Positions 26,165-34,070 of a stretch of 64,000 nucleotides of DNA are shown piece by piece (within the stretch, counting starts at the first letter, position 1; every line of letters begins with the position of its first letter). The notes beneath the pieces were generated by a model. The model saw nothing but the letters and a program-made list of their open reading frames with translations. It did no database searches and was not told the DNA's origin. A program made the position numbers and the translations under genes. Origin of the DNA: Streptomyces luteolus (GTDB lineage: Bacteria; Actinomycetota; Actinomycetes; Streptomycetales; Streptomycetaceae); the NCBI RefSeq assembly GCF_029968015.1, contig NZ_JASCIS010000029.1, positions 1 through 64,000 on the forward strand. Direction: 5' to 3'.

Positions 26165-26783
26165 GAGCCCCGGCTCGGTCGAAGCCGCCGGGCCGCGGAG
26201 CGAGGACGTACTGCCCGAGACCGCCGCGGCCGCGGTCAAGGTCGTCATCGTCGGCGGCTTCGGCGTCGGCAAGACCACCCTGGTGGGCTCGGTCAGCGAG
26301 ATCAGGCCGCTGACCACCGAGGAGACGATGACGCAGGCCGGGGTCGGCGTGGACGACACGGCGGGCGTGGAACGCAAGTCCACGACGACGGTCGCCATGG
26401 ACTTCGGCCGCATCAGCATCAACGACGAGCTGGTCCTGTACCTGTTCGGCACCCCCGGCCAGGAGCGGTTCTGGTTCCTGTGGCGCGGCCTGTTCGAGGG
26501 CGCGCTCGGCGCGGTCGTCCTGGTCGACACCCGCCGCCTGGAGGTCAGCTTCGACGTGATCGGCCGCCTGGAGGAGCGCTCCGTACCGTTCGTGGTCGCG
26601 GTGAACTCCTTCCCGGACGCGCCGAGTTACCCGCTCGACGAGCTGCGCGGCGCGCTCGACCTGCCGGCGTCGGTGCCGATCGTGGAGTGCGACGCGCGCC
26701 TTCGCACATCGAGCCGGGACGTGCTGATGGCGTTGATGCGGTATCTGCAGGGCCTTGCTGTCGCTACTACGGAGGCGTCGTGA
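26145..26783 (+). CDS. cvnD: Conservon protein D: Ras-like GTPase
   Basis: The 212-residue GTP-binding protein has the P-loop GGFGVGKTT, a switch region with Thr residues, the G3 motif in LFGTPGQERF (Gly instead of the usual Asp), and AVNSFPDA at the base-recognition position. CvnD cycles between GDP and GTP states in the CvnA-D membrane complex. It begins inside cvnC and its stop overlaps the P450 start by four bases, so the five genes form one tight operon. Confidence 0.95.
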   Translation: MDFRSSESPGSVEAAGPRSEDVLPETAAAAVKVVIVGGFGVGKTTLVGSVSEIRPLTTEETMTQAGVGVDDTAGVERKSTTTVAMDFGRISINDELVLYLFGTPGQERFWFLWRGLFEGALGAVVLVDTRRLEVSFDVIGRLEERSVPFVVAVNSFPDAPSYPLDELRGALDLPASVPIVECDARLRTSSRDVLMALMRYLQGLAVATTEAS

Positions 26784-28180
26784 CCCCTTCCTCCTTCCCC
26801 TCCGACGGCGCCGCCCCACCGCCGGGCTGCCCCGCGCACAACCTGGACGCCGAAGGTCTGCGGCGGCTCTACGGAGAGGAGGCCGAGGCGGACCCGAGCG
26901 CTCTCTACGAGCAGCTGCGTGCTGAACACGGCTCCGTGGCGCCGGTGTTGCTGCCCGGTGACCTGAAGGCCTGGCTGGTACTCGGACACCGCGAGAACCT
27001 CGATGTGGCCCGCACTCCCTCGCGGTTCTCCCGTGACTCGCGGCGCTGGCGCGACCTGCGCGAGGGCCGTGTGACGGCCGACCACCCGCTGGCGCCCATC
27101 GCCGCCTGGCAGCCCAGCTGCATCTTCACCGACGGCACCGAGCACCAGCGGCTGCGCGGTGCCGTGACCGGGTCGCTGGAGCGCCTCGACCGGCGCGGAG
27201 TGCGCCGCTACGTCACGCGCTTCGCGCACCAGCTCATCGACCGCTTCGCGGAGCGGGGCCGCGCCGACCTGGCCGCCGACTTCGCCGAGCAGCTGCCCAT
27301 GCTGGTGATGACCCAGCTCGTCGGCATGCCCGAGGAGTACGGGCCGCGGATCGTCGAGGCCGCCCGCGACATGCTCAAGGGCACGCGCACGGCGGTCCAG
27401 AGCAACCAGTACATCCTCGACGCGCTCGGTCAGCTCCTGGTGCGCAAGCGGGAGACGCCGGGCCGGGACCTGACGTCCTGGCTGCTCGACCACGAGTCGC
27501 AGCTCAGCGACGACGAGATCGTCGAGCACGTCCGTCTCGTCCTGATCGCGGCGTTCGAGACCACCGCCAACCTGATCGCCTGCACGCTCCGTTCGGTCCT
27601 CACCGACCAGCGGTTCCGCGCGAGCCTCTCGGGCGGTCACATGACCCTGCCGGACGCGCTCGACCAGGTGCTGTGGGACGAGCCTCCGATGACCGCGGTC
27701 CTCGGCCGCTGGGCCACCGGGGACACCCAGCTCGGCGGGCAGCAGATCAAGGAGGGCGACGCGATCCTGCTCGGCCTCGCGGCGGGGAACAGGGACCCGG
27801 AGGTCCGCCCCGACCTGTCGAAGCCGGTCCGCGGCAACCGTTCCCACCTGGCGTTCAGCGGTGGACCGCACGAATGTCCGGGCCAGGACATCGGGCGGGC
27901 CATCGCGGAGACGGGCATCGACACGCTCCTGACCAGGCTGCCGGACATCGAACTGGCCGTGCCCGTGGACCAGGTGCCGCGCAAGGCGTCCATGATGTCG
28001 CAGCAGATGGTGTCGCTGCCCGTGGTCTTCACCCCGCGCCGGAACGAGGTCACCGGCAACCTCCCGGCTCTCCCCGAGTCGGCCCCGCTGCCCGCCGTTT
28101 CGCAGACGGCTCCACCCGAGGCGGCGGCCCTCTCCTCCGGCACCGGACGTTCCTGGTGGTCCCGCCTCTTCGGAGGGTGA
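26780..28180 (+). CDS. Conservon-linked cytochrome P450, CYP157-like, lacking ExxR
   Basis: A 466-residue P450. The heme-binding loop FSGGPHECPG is intact, as is the I-helix region (LIAAFETTANL). The K-helix ExxR motif, otherwise almost invariant, reads Gln-Val-Leu-Trp (296-299, in ALDQVLWDEPP). I recall that S. coelicolor CYP157C1, also next to a conservon, has a similar loss. The Pro-rich C-terminal tail of about 50 residues ends in WWSRLFGG, possibly a membrane-touching segment. GTG 26780 overlaps cvnD and has GGAGG upstream. Some conservons have a CYP154 partner next; here none follows. Confidence 0.93.
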   Translation: MTPSSFPSDGAAPPPGCPAHNLDAEGLRRLYGEEAEADPSALYEQLRAEHGSVAPVLLPGDLKAWLVLGHRENLDVARTPSRFSRDSRRWRDLREGRVTADHPLAPIAAWQPSCIFTDGTEHQRLRGAVTGSLERLDRRGVRRYVTRFAHQLIDRFAERGRADLAADFAEQLPMLVMTQLVGMPEEYGPRIVEAARDMLKGTRTAVQSNQYILDALGQLLVRKRETPGRDLTSWLLDHESQLSDDEIVEHVRLVLIAAFETTANLIACTLRSVLTDQRFRASLSGGHMTLPDALDQVLWDEPPMTAVLGRWATGDTQLGGQQIKEGDAILLGLAAGNRDPEVRPDLSKPVRGNRSHLAFSGGPHECPGQDIGRAIAETGIDTLLTRLPDIELAVPVDQVPRKASMMSQQMVSLPVVFTPRRNEVTGNLPALPESAPLPAVSQTAPPEAAALSSGTGRSWWSRLFGG

Positions 28181-28198
28181 CCGAGAGGCGGGATGGCG

Positions 28199-29539
28199 TC
28201 AGGGCCGTGCCACCACCCTCATCGGTACGTGGTCGGGGTGCGTCATGGCCGACGCCGCCTCCTTGGGCGTGTGCCCGGGCAGGGGTCGCAGTTGCCAGCG
28301 GCGCAGGATCGTCGCGAGGGCGATCGTGGCCTCGGTCCAGGCGAAGACGTCGCCGATGCACTTGCGGTTGCCGGAACCGAACGGCACGAATTCCTCCCGC
28401 CCGATCTCCGCCCGGCGTTCGGGCAGCCACCGGTCGGGGTCGAACGCGTCGGGGTTCACGTACAGGTCGGGGTCGCGGTGCATCGCGTAGAGGCTGAAGG
28501 CGATTTCCGTACCGGCCGGGATCGAGACGCCACCGAGCTCCACCTCCTCGGTGGTCCGGCGCATCAGCAGGGTCACGCCGTAGAGGCGGATGATCTCGTC
28601 GAGCACCCGCCGGATGCCGGGGAGTCGGGGAATGTCCTCGATGGTGACCTGACGGTCGCCGACCGCCTCGTCGATCTCCGCGACGAGTTGCTTCTCCACG
28701 TCGGGGTGGCGGGCCAGTTCGTGGAACGTCCAGGAGAGGGTGGAGGCCGTGGTCTCCGTGCCGGCGAACAGGATGGTGACCAGCTCGTCCCTGACCTCTT
28801 CGTCGGTCAGCGCCTCGCCGGTGTCCGCGTCCCGCGCGGCGAGCAGCACGGACAGCAAATCCGCGCGGTCGGTGTCGCCGGAGCTGCGCTGCCCGGCGAC
28901 GACCTCGTCGATCACCTTGCGCATGCCGGCGGACGCCGCGTCGAAGTCGCGGTTGGGCCGGATCGGCAGCCGGTCGAAGAGCTTGGGGGAGGCCGCGCGG
29001 ATCAGCATGTTCTTGAGGATGACCGGCAGGTGGCGGCGGACCGCCGCCACGGCGGGACGGCCGATGTCGGTGGAGAACATGGTCGCCGCGAGGGTCTCGA
29101 TGGCGTACTCGCCCATCACCTGCTCGACCGCGATCTCCTGCCCGTCCGTCCAGGACTCGGCGAGCTCCATGGCCCGGCCGCTCATCACGGCGGCGTAGCC
29201 GGAGATCCGCTCCTTGTGGAACATCGGCTGCATCAGCCGCCGGTGCCTGCGGTGGATCTCGCCGCTCGCGGTCGCGAGGCCGTCGCCGACGAGGGGGCGT
29301 ACGCGGTCGTAGAGCCGGCCCTTCTCGAAGCTGCGGGCCTTCTTGACGGTGACCTCGTTGATCAGCCTCGCCGAGGTGGCCACGTACATCGGCATGGTGC
29401 CGAGGTCGACACGCACCAACTCACCGCTGGCGCGCAGCGACTTGAGGAAGCCGAGCGGGTCGCGCCACAGCTTGAGGGCGTGGCCGAGCACCGGCAGCGC
29501 GCCGGGCGCGCGCGGGACGGAGCGCAGGTCAGCGGCCAC
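28199..29539 (-). CDS. Cytochrome P450 paired with the terpene synthase
   Basis: The 446-residue P450 has all family hallmarks: the I-helix FAGTETTAS, the K-helix Glu-Ile-Ile-Arg (DEIIRLYG), the PDRWLPER segment and the heme loop FGSGNRKCIG. The GTG at 29539 lies inside the terpene synthase gene (11-base overlap), so expression is coupled. It presumably hydroxylates or further oxidises the sesquiterpene made by that enzyme. It is convergent with the conservon P450 only 18 bases away. Confidence 0.94.
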   Translation of the reverse strand: MAADLRSVPRAPGALPVLGHALKLWRDPLGFLKSLRASGELVRVDLGTMPMYVATSARLINEVTVKKARSFEKGRLYDRVRPLVGDGLATASGEIHRRHRRLMQPMFHKERISGYAAVMSGRAMELAESWTDGQEIAVEQVMGEYAIETLAATMFSTDIGRPAVAAVRRHLPVILKNMLIRAASPKLFDRLPIRPNRDFDAASAGMRKVIDEVVAGQRSSGDTDRADLLSVLLAARDADTGEALTDEEVRDELVTILFAGTETTASTLSWTFHELARHPDVEKQLVAEIDEAVGDRQVTIEDIPRLPGIRRVLDEIIRLYGVTLLMRRTTEEVELGGVSIPAGTEIAFSLYAMHRDPDLYVNPDAFDPDRWLPERRAEIGREEFVPFGSGNRKCIGDVFAWTEATIALATILRRWQLRPLPGHTPKEAASAMTHPDHVPMRVVARP

Positions 29540-30626
29540 TGTGCGGCTCCTCGGCGTCGGCGGTGCGGACTCCGTCGGGGATCAGGTCCCACCACCAGTC
29601 CACCACCGAGATCCCCAACGGCTCCGGACTCGCGTCGACCGGCGTCTGCCGGAACGCGTCCGGGAACCGGGCGGGGTCGTGCGGCGTGGTGTAGCGGACC
29701 GAGGTGATCCCCCAGTCCTGTGCGCCGCGGATGAAGCTGGCGAGGGAGTCCAGGTACTGCCGCAGCTGCGGGCTCGCGTCGGCGCGCAGCCGCTCGCACA
29801 GGCGCAGGAACAGGCTGGTGGCCCGGTCCCGCTGGGAGATCGCCAGGTCGAGCGCGGCCTCGGGCGTGATGCCCCGCTCACGTTCGAGCACGCGCAGCGC
29901 GTTGAGCCAGAACTCGTCCTTCCCGCCCGCCTCCTTGTGGTACGAGAAGATGTCGTTGTCCCAGGTGATGATGAACGACGCCAGCTCGGCGGCGGCCCGT
30001 ACGCGGGTGTTGTCCCGCTCGTGGGGCTGCAGTTCGTAGCCGTGGCCCATCTCCAGGAGGGGCAGGACGACGGAGGTGGCGCCGTCGTACAGCCGCATCA
30101 GGGTGTAGTCGTCGAGGTCGGGGACGGTGCCCGCGGTGCGGTGCGAGGCCTCCCAGACGACGGAGAAGAAGTACTCGCGCAGGGCGTCCACCCAGCGCGC
30201 GGCCTGGCCCGCGGTGCCGTAGCGGTCGACGCGGCGGCGCAGGTCGCGCAGGCCGTCGGCGAGCGGGTCGTCGAGGAGCATCGGGGCCTCGGGGTTCTGC
30301 GCGACGCGCAGGAGCCGGGAGAGGTAGCCGGACAACTCGCCTGGTTTGCGGCCGAGTTCGCCCTCCTCGCAGTGTCCGTCGTCGACGCCGAACAGCCACA
30401 GGACGAAGTCGGAGAGCAGCGAGACGACTTCCTCGCGGCCCTCGGGCAGGATGCGGGCCGAGAAGCCGCCGATGTCGTGCCGGACCAGCCGGCCGCGCAG
30501 CTCGTCGGAGCCGATGCGGAACTTCTCCGCCCAGAGTGCGGTCTGTTGGTCTATGTCCTGGTACTGCGGATGTATCGCTTCGCGGAACGGCGAATAGATG
30601 GGCGGAACGGCCAGGTCGGTCCCCAC
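29529..30626 (-). CDS. Sesquiterpene synthase, selinadiene synthase-like
   Basis: A 365-residue class I terpene cyclase. Metal motif 1 is Asp82-Asp83-xxx-Glu87 (DDGHCE). The NSE triad is Asn224, Ser228, Glu232 (NDIFSYHKE). The pyrophosphate sensor region is Arg178 with Asp181-Gly182 (RLYDG). From memory, sequence and numbering match S. pristinaespiralis selina-4(15),7(11)-diene synthase almost throughout, so cyclisation of farnesyl diphosphate to a selinane or close relative is likely. GTG 30626 aligns with that protein's start; ATG 30653 is an alternative nine codons longer. It is first gene of a two-gene operon with the P450. Confidence 0.93.
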   Translation of the reverse strand: MGTDLAVPPIYSPFREAIHPQYQDIDQQTALWAEKFRIGSDELRGRLVRHDIGGFSARILPEGREEVVSLLSDFVLWLFGVDDGHCEEGELGRKPGELSGYLSRLLRVAQNPEAPMLLDDPLADGLRDLRRRVDRYGTAGQAARWVDALREYFFSVVWEASHRTAGTVPDLDDYTLMRLYDGATSVVLPLLEMGHGYELQPHERDNTRVRAAAELASFIITWDNDIFSYHKEAGGKDEFWLNALRVLERERGITPEAALDLAISQRDRATSLFLRLCERLRADASPQLRQYLDSLASFIRGAQDWGITSVRYTTPHDPARFPDAFRQTPVDASPEPLGISVVDWWWDLIPDGVRTADAEEPHSGR

Positions 30627-30668
30627 TGAGCACTCACTCTCGTCGCGGGGCATGAACCGCGCCCCATG

Positions 30669-30722
30669 TTGATCAAGGCGCCTCGCATCGTAGCCACTGA
30701 TCGAAAGCGGAATATGATCAAG
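30669..30722 (-). promoter_or_regulatory. Putative control region of the terpene operon
   Basis: The motif TGATCAAG occurs at 30670-30677 and 30715-30722, both with palindromic TGATCA cores, in a patch less GC-rich than its surroundings just upstream of the terpene synthase. It could be a regulator binding site; the regulator is unknown. Confidence 0.35.
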
Positions 30723-30802
30723 TTGTGAAGAAATGGCCGAGTGGGTTGCGCGGCTCGCGGACTACCCCAAGTAAGCCCGTGCCAAGCGTGATTGACATCT
30801 CC

Positions 30803-31723
30803 TCAGGCGGGGTTTGAGTCGCGTCCCAGCGCGTCCGCCGCCTCCCGCAGCGCCTCCACGACCCGGGCCAGAGCCGGTCCGTCCTCCGCTCCCCGGCGCA
30901 TCGCGGCCACCACGTGGCGGCGCGGCTGGTCGGGGCCGAGGGTGCACATCACGACGCCCGCCCTGCGCACGGCGGACATCCGGGGGACGAGGGCGACCCC
31001 CATGCCCGCCTCGACCATCGCCATGATCGCGGTCCAGCCGGCCGCGCTGTGCGCCTGCTCGGGTACGAAGCCCGCCGCCTCGCAGGCCGCGAGGGTGATC
31101 TCCGACCAGGGGCCGCTGCCGCCGAAGATCCAGGCCTCCTCGGAGAGTTCGGCGAGCCGCAGCCGCGCCCGCCCGGCCAGCGGGTGGCCGACGGGCAGGG
31201 CGACGTCCAGCGGGTCGGCAAGCAGCGGCACGCGCGTGAATTTGGGGTCGCGCGGCGTCGGCGCGTGCGCGGCGAGGGACAGGGCGAGGTCCACGTCTCC
31301 CCCGGCGAGCAGCTCGTACGCCTCCGCCGCCTCCGCCTCCCGAATCCGCACCTCGATCCCGGGCGCCGCCGCGCGCAGGTGCCGTACGGCCGGGACGACG
31401 AGCGCGGGCACCGCTGTGGAGAACGCGCCGACCCGCACCTCGCCCGCCTCGCCGCGCACATACCCGGCCAGCTCGGCGTCGGCGCGCTCCAGTTGCGCGA
31501 AGACGGCCTCCGCGTGCCGCAGTACGAGGTGGGCCGCGTCGGTGAGCCGCACCCGGCGGCCCTGCGCCTCCAGGAGCGGTACGCCCAACTGCTTGGCGAG
31601 GTTGGACAGTTGCTGGGAGACCGCCGAGGGGGTCATGAGCAGCGCGGCGGCGGTGGCCGTGACGGTGCCGCGCTCGCTGAGGGTGCGCAGGATCTGCAGC
31701 TTCTTGATGTCCCACTCGGTCAT
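30803..31723 (-). CDS. LysR family transcriptional regulator
   Basis: The 306-residue protein has an N-terminal HTH (VTATAAALLMTPSAVSQQLS, then LAKQLGVPLLEAQGRRVRLT) and a LysR substrate domain from about residue 90. It lies 44 bases downstream of the EamA transporter on the same strand, so the two may share a transcript and the regulator may control that exporter. Start ATG 31723; the longer frame to 32200 runs through the EamA gene and is discarded. Confidence 0.92.
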   Translation of the reverse strand: MTEWDIKKLQILRTLSERGTVTATAAALLMTPSAVSQQLSNLAKQLGVPLLEAQGRRVRLTDAAHLVLRHAEAVFAQLERADAELAGYVRGEAGEVRVGAFSTAVPALVVPAVRHLRAAAPGIEVRIREAEAAEAYELLAGGDVDLALSLAAHAPTPRDPKFTRVPLLADPLDVALPVGHPLAGRARLRLAELSEEAWIFGGSGPWSEITLAACEAAGFVPEQAHSAAGWTAIMAMVEAGMGVALVPRMSAVRRAGVVMCTLGPDQPRRHVVAAMRRGAEDGPALARVVEALREAADALGRDSNPA

Positions 31724-31767
31724 ACCCGGCAACCTATCCGGGCCGCCCGGCCCGCCCCGCGCCGCGC

Positions 31768-32739
31768 TCACTTGGTGCTCGCCGACGTGCCGCCGCGCGC
31801 CGCCCCGAGGATCACGCCGCCGAGGATCAGCACCATGCAGAGGATCTGCAGGGGCCCGGTCGGCTCGCCGAGGACCACGAAGGAGAGCAGCGCCACGCAC
31901 ACGGGCTGCAGGTAGTAGACGACTCCGGCGCGGGCGGCGCCGATCAGCGAGATCGCCTTGTTCCAGGCGAAGAAGGCGAGGGCGGAGGAGATCACGCCGA
32001 CGTAGAGCAGCGGTGAGACGGTCGCGGGCGTCGGCTCGAAGCCGCCCTGGATCACGAGGCTCGCGACGAACACCGGTGCCAGCATCAGCGCACCGAGCAG
32101 GAACGTGCTGAACAGGAACGACAGCCCCTCGATCGCGGCGGGCTTGCGGCGAAGGAGCGCGCTGTACGAGGCGAAGGAGAGCGCCGCCGCGAGCATCCAC
32201 AGGTCGCCGACGGCGAAGTCCATGGCGAGCGAGCCCTTGCTGACGAGCAGCAGCACCCCGGCGCAGGCGATGAGCATGCCGACGACCCTGCGAGCGCCGA
32301 GCCGGGTGCCGCCGAGGCGTTCGTAGAGCGCCATGACGACCGGCGAGGCGGCCATGATCATGCCCATGTTCCCGGCGGTGGTGGAGATCCCGGCCTGGTT
32401 GACGAGGGTGTTGTAGACGGTCACGCCGAGCAGGGACGCGAGCAGCAGGAAGCGGATGTGCTCCCGCAGCAGGGCCCGCTGCCGCCAGGCGGCGCGGGCG
32501 GCGAACGGCGCGACGGCGACGAGCGCGACGATCCAGCGCCAGAACGCGTGCTGGATCGGCGGCACGGAGTCGGCGAGCGCCCGCGAGGTGACGAAGCTGC
32601 CCGACCAGACCACGGTGGCGAGTGCGGCGAGCAGCAGGCCGAGGGTGGCGGCCCGCCGGGCCTTCCCCCCGCTTCCCCGGTCGGCCGGATCGGCCGCTTC
32701 CGTCGTCGCGCTGCCGTGGACTCGGTCCAGGACTGCCAT
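31768..32739 (-). CDS. EamA/DMT family transporter
   Basis: A 323-residue membrane protein with ten hydrophobic helices and two EamA repeats: first half with FVTSRALADSVPPIQHAFWR, second with YVGVISSALAFFAWNKAI and AGVVYYLQPV. The family exports amino acids and other small metabolites. ATG 32739 follows AGGGGT; the track is open to 32781, so a start 14 codons earlier is possible. It is first gene of a likely two-gene unit with the LysR regulator. Confidence 0.92.
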   Translation of the reverse strand: MAVLDRVHGSATTEAADPADRGSGGKARRAATLGLLLAALATVVWSGSFVTSRALADSVPPIQHAFWRWIVALVAVAPFAARAAWRQRALLREHIRFLLLASLLGVTVYNTLVNQAGISTTAGNMGMIMAASPVVMALYERLGGTRLGARRVVGMLIACAGVLLLVSKGSLAMDFAVGDLWMLAAALSFASYSALLRRKPAAIEGLSFLFSTFLLGALMLAPVFVASLVIQGGFEPTPATVSPLLYVGVISSALAFFAWNKAISLIGAARAGVVYYLQPVCVALLSFVVLGEPTGPLQILCMVLILGGVILGAARGGTSASTK

Positions 32740-32884
32740 CGTTACCCCTTGCCCCTCTGCCCTCGCGGGCTCCTCGATCACGTTGCGGAGCTACCGTCGC
32801 ACTTCACGCTTGCTTAGGTCCATCGAAAACTTTCGACAGATCTGTTCAGCAGAAGTGAAAGGTTGGGGGTTTCGCGCATACGGA

Positions 32885-32923
32885 CGAGGGCGCGCCCCAC
32901 CTCGGTGGTGGGGCGCGCCCTCG
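32885..32923. terminator. Strong hairpin terminator
   Basis: A perfect 17-bp stem (32885-32901 with 32907-32923) around a 5-base loop, 16 bases downstream of the small membrane protein gene ending at 32940. Confidence 0.85.
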
Positions 32924-32939
32924 CGAAAATCTGCGGGCG

Positions 32940-33179
32940 TCAGCCCTGCTTCGGGCCCTTGCGTGACTTGTCCCCGACCATCACCAGACCGGCGATGACC
33001 AGGAAGAGCACGATCGGCGCCACGACGTACAGGCCGAGGGTCTCCATCACGTTCAGGCCGGGACCGGGGTCGTCGCCGTCGTCGCGGGTCAGCGCGAGCG
33101 CGGGGGACGACATGAGCAGCATCATCAGCGTCGTACCGGCTGCTACGGCGCCGGTGCGCAGGGCGTTCTTCTTGTCCAC
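32940..33179 (-). CDS. Small exported membrane protein, unknown
   Basis: A 79-residue protein. A signal-like helix at about 8-30 (GAVAAGTTLMMLLMSSPALA) is followed by an acidic Gly/Pro stretch, one transmembrane helix (LYVVAPIVLFLVIAGLVMV) and a basic tail (DKSRKGPKQG), so the short loop would face outward. I know no function; similar small proteins are common in Streptomyces. Confidence 0.8.
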   Translation of the reverse strand: MDKKNALRTGAVAAGTTLMMLLMSSPALALTRDDGDDPGPGLNVMETLGLYVVAPIVLFLVIAGLVMVGDKSRKGPKQG

Positions 33180-33242
33180 GGTGCCAAACTAGCGGGTGCC
33201 CTGACGGGCCGCGCGCCCGGGGTACCCGTACGGGCTCGCCCG

Positions 33243-33506
33243 TCAGTACAGGGAAGGGTCCGTTCCGGCGGCGGTTCCGGTGGCGGTGGGCTCGCTCGTC
33301 AGAGGGGCGGCGGCGAGCGGGGGTTCGCTGGTGAGGGGGGCCGCGTCGGCGAGCGGGGGCTCGCTCGTCAGGGGCGTTTCGACGCAGCAGGCGCAGGAGC
33401 CGAGCAACCCGGAGTCGGGATCGGACACCAGCGAGATGTCCGGCAGGTCGCGCAGCTCCGACCGTTTGGAGAGAGCGTCGAGCAGAAGCTGAGCCGATGC
33501 GGCCAC
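33243..33506 (-). CDS. Small Cys-containing protein with PLTSEP repeats, unknown
   Basis: An 87-residue protein beginning with GTG at 33506. A near-perfect Shine-Dalgarno sequence (GAAGGAGG) sits five bases upstream, which strongly supports translation. Residues 1-37 form a helical, charged segment (ALSKRSELRDLPDISLVSDP). The GSCACC cluster follows, then three copies of PLTSEP separated by PLADAA or PLAAA, and a Thr/Ala-rich tail. The layout of leader, Cys patch and low-complexity tail recalls ribosomal peptide precursors, but no tailoring enzyme is adjacent. Function unknown. Confidence 0.75.
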   Translation of the reverse strand: MAASAQLLLDALSKRSELRDLPDISLVSDPDSGLLGSCACCVETPLTSEPPLADAAPLTSEPPLAAAPLTSEPTATGTAAGTDPSLY

Positions 33507-33575
33507 GAGGGCCTCCTTCGGTGGGCGGCATGGTCGGATGGGCTCCCTACCCAGCGGAACCGATCACATTCGACC

Positions 33576-33602
33576 AACGCGTTCGCGGCCACCTTTTGTT
33601 CC
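33576..33602 (-). promoter_or_regulatory. Possible ECF-sigma promoter of the PLTSEP-repeat gene
   Basis: On the minus strand GGAAC (33602-33598) is separated by 16 bases from CGCGTT (33581-33576), the form of many ECF promoters, and lies about 70 bases before the gene. One match of this kind is weak evidence. Confidence 0.3.
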
Positions 33603-33759
33603 GGCGGCGGGAGTTGGGGGCTTTCCCTTGGGGCGTCTGGGCGGGGAGGGGTTGCGGGGTGCTGCGGGGTGGGTACGCGACGTGACGCACATCACGCGGG
33701 TTGCGGGGGTTTCGCCGCTGATTGTGCGCCGTTTCGGTGCCGGGACGGGCGGTTTTCTT

Positions 33760-33992
33760 CCCCTCCCCGCCCCTTCCCGAAAGTCCTGGCGGACGGCTTC
33801 GGGGGCTGCGCCCCCGGGCCCCGCTTCCTAAAAACCAGCCCGTCCGGCGTTTGAGGACGAGCGCCTCAGCGCGATACGGGGTCCGGGGCGGAGCCCCGAG
33901 CGGGGTACAGGGGCGGCAGCCCCGGGATGGGGGCCCGGGGGGCGAAGCCCCCGGAGCTGTCCGCAGGACTTTCGGGAAGGGGCGGGGAGGGG
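33760..33992. repeat. Complete palindromic intergenic element with 28-bp inverted terminal arms
   Basis: The outer arms (33760-33787 and 33965-33992) are perfect inverted copies over 28 bp. The 177-bp interior holds further GC-rich dyads and the AGCCCGTCCGGCGTTTGAGG core shared with 59337. No open frame long enough for a transposase is present, and no target duplication is visible at the edges. It fills most of the gap between 33506 and 34071. It is either a MITE-like element or a mobile terminator cassette. Confidence 0.7.
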
Positions 33993-34070
33993 AGACAACC
34001 CCCCGCACCCGCGCCCTAAGCTGACGTCCGACGCTGAGTGCGGGAAGTACGGAAGAAGGGCGGGGCAGCC

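Noticed and set aside
28193..29707. A 504-codon plus-strand frame over the second P450
   Set aside because: Antisense to a P450 with intact ExxR and heme motifs; composition is that of a shadow frame.
30732..30773. A 13-codon ATG frame (MAEWVARLADYPK) upstream of the terpene operon on the plus strand
   Set aside because: Too short, with only a weak ribosome site and no downstream gene on that strand; it could be chance.
33760..33992. Insertion sequence
   Set aside because: It has inverted arms but no transposase frame and no target-site duplication at the edges, so it was called a repeat, not an IS.
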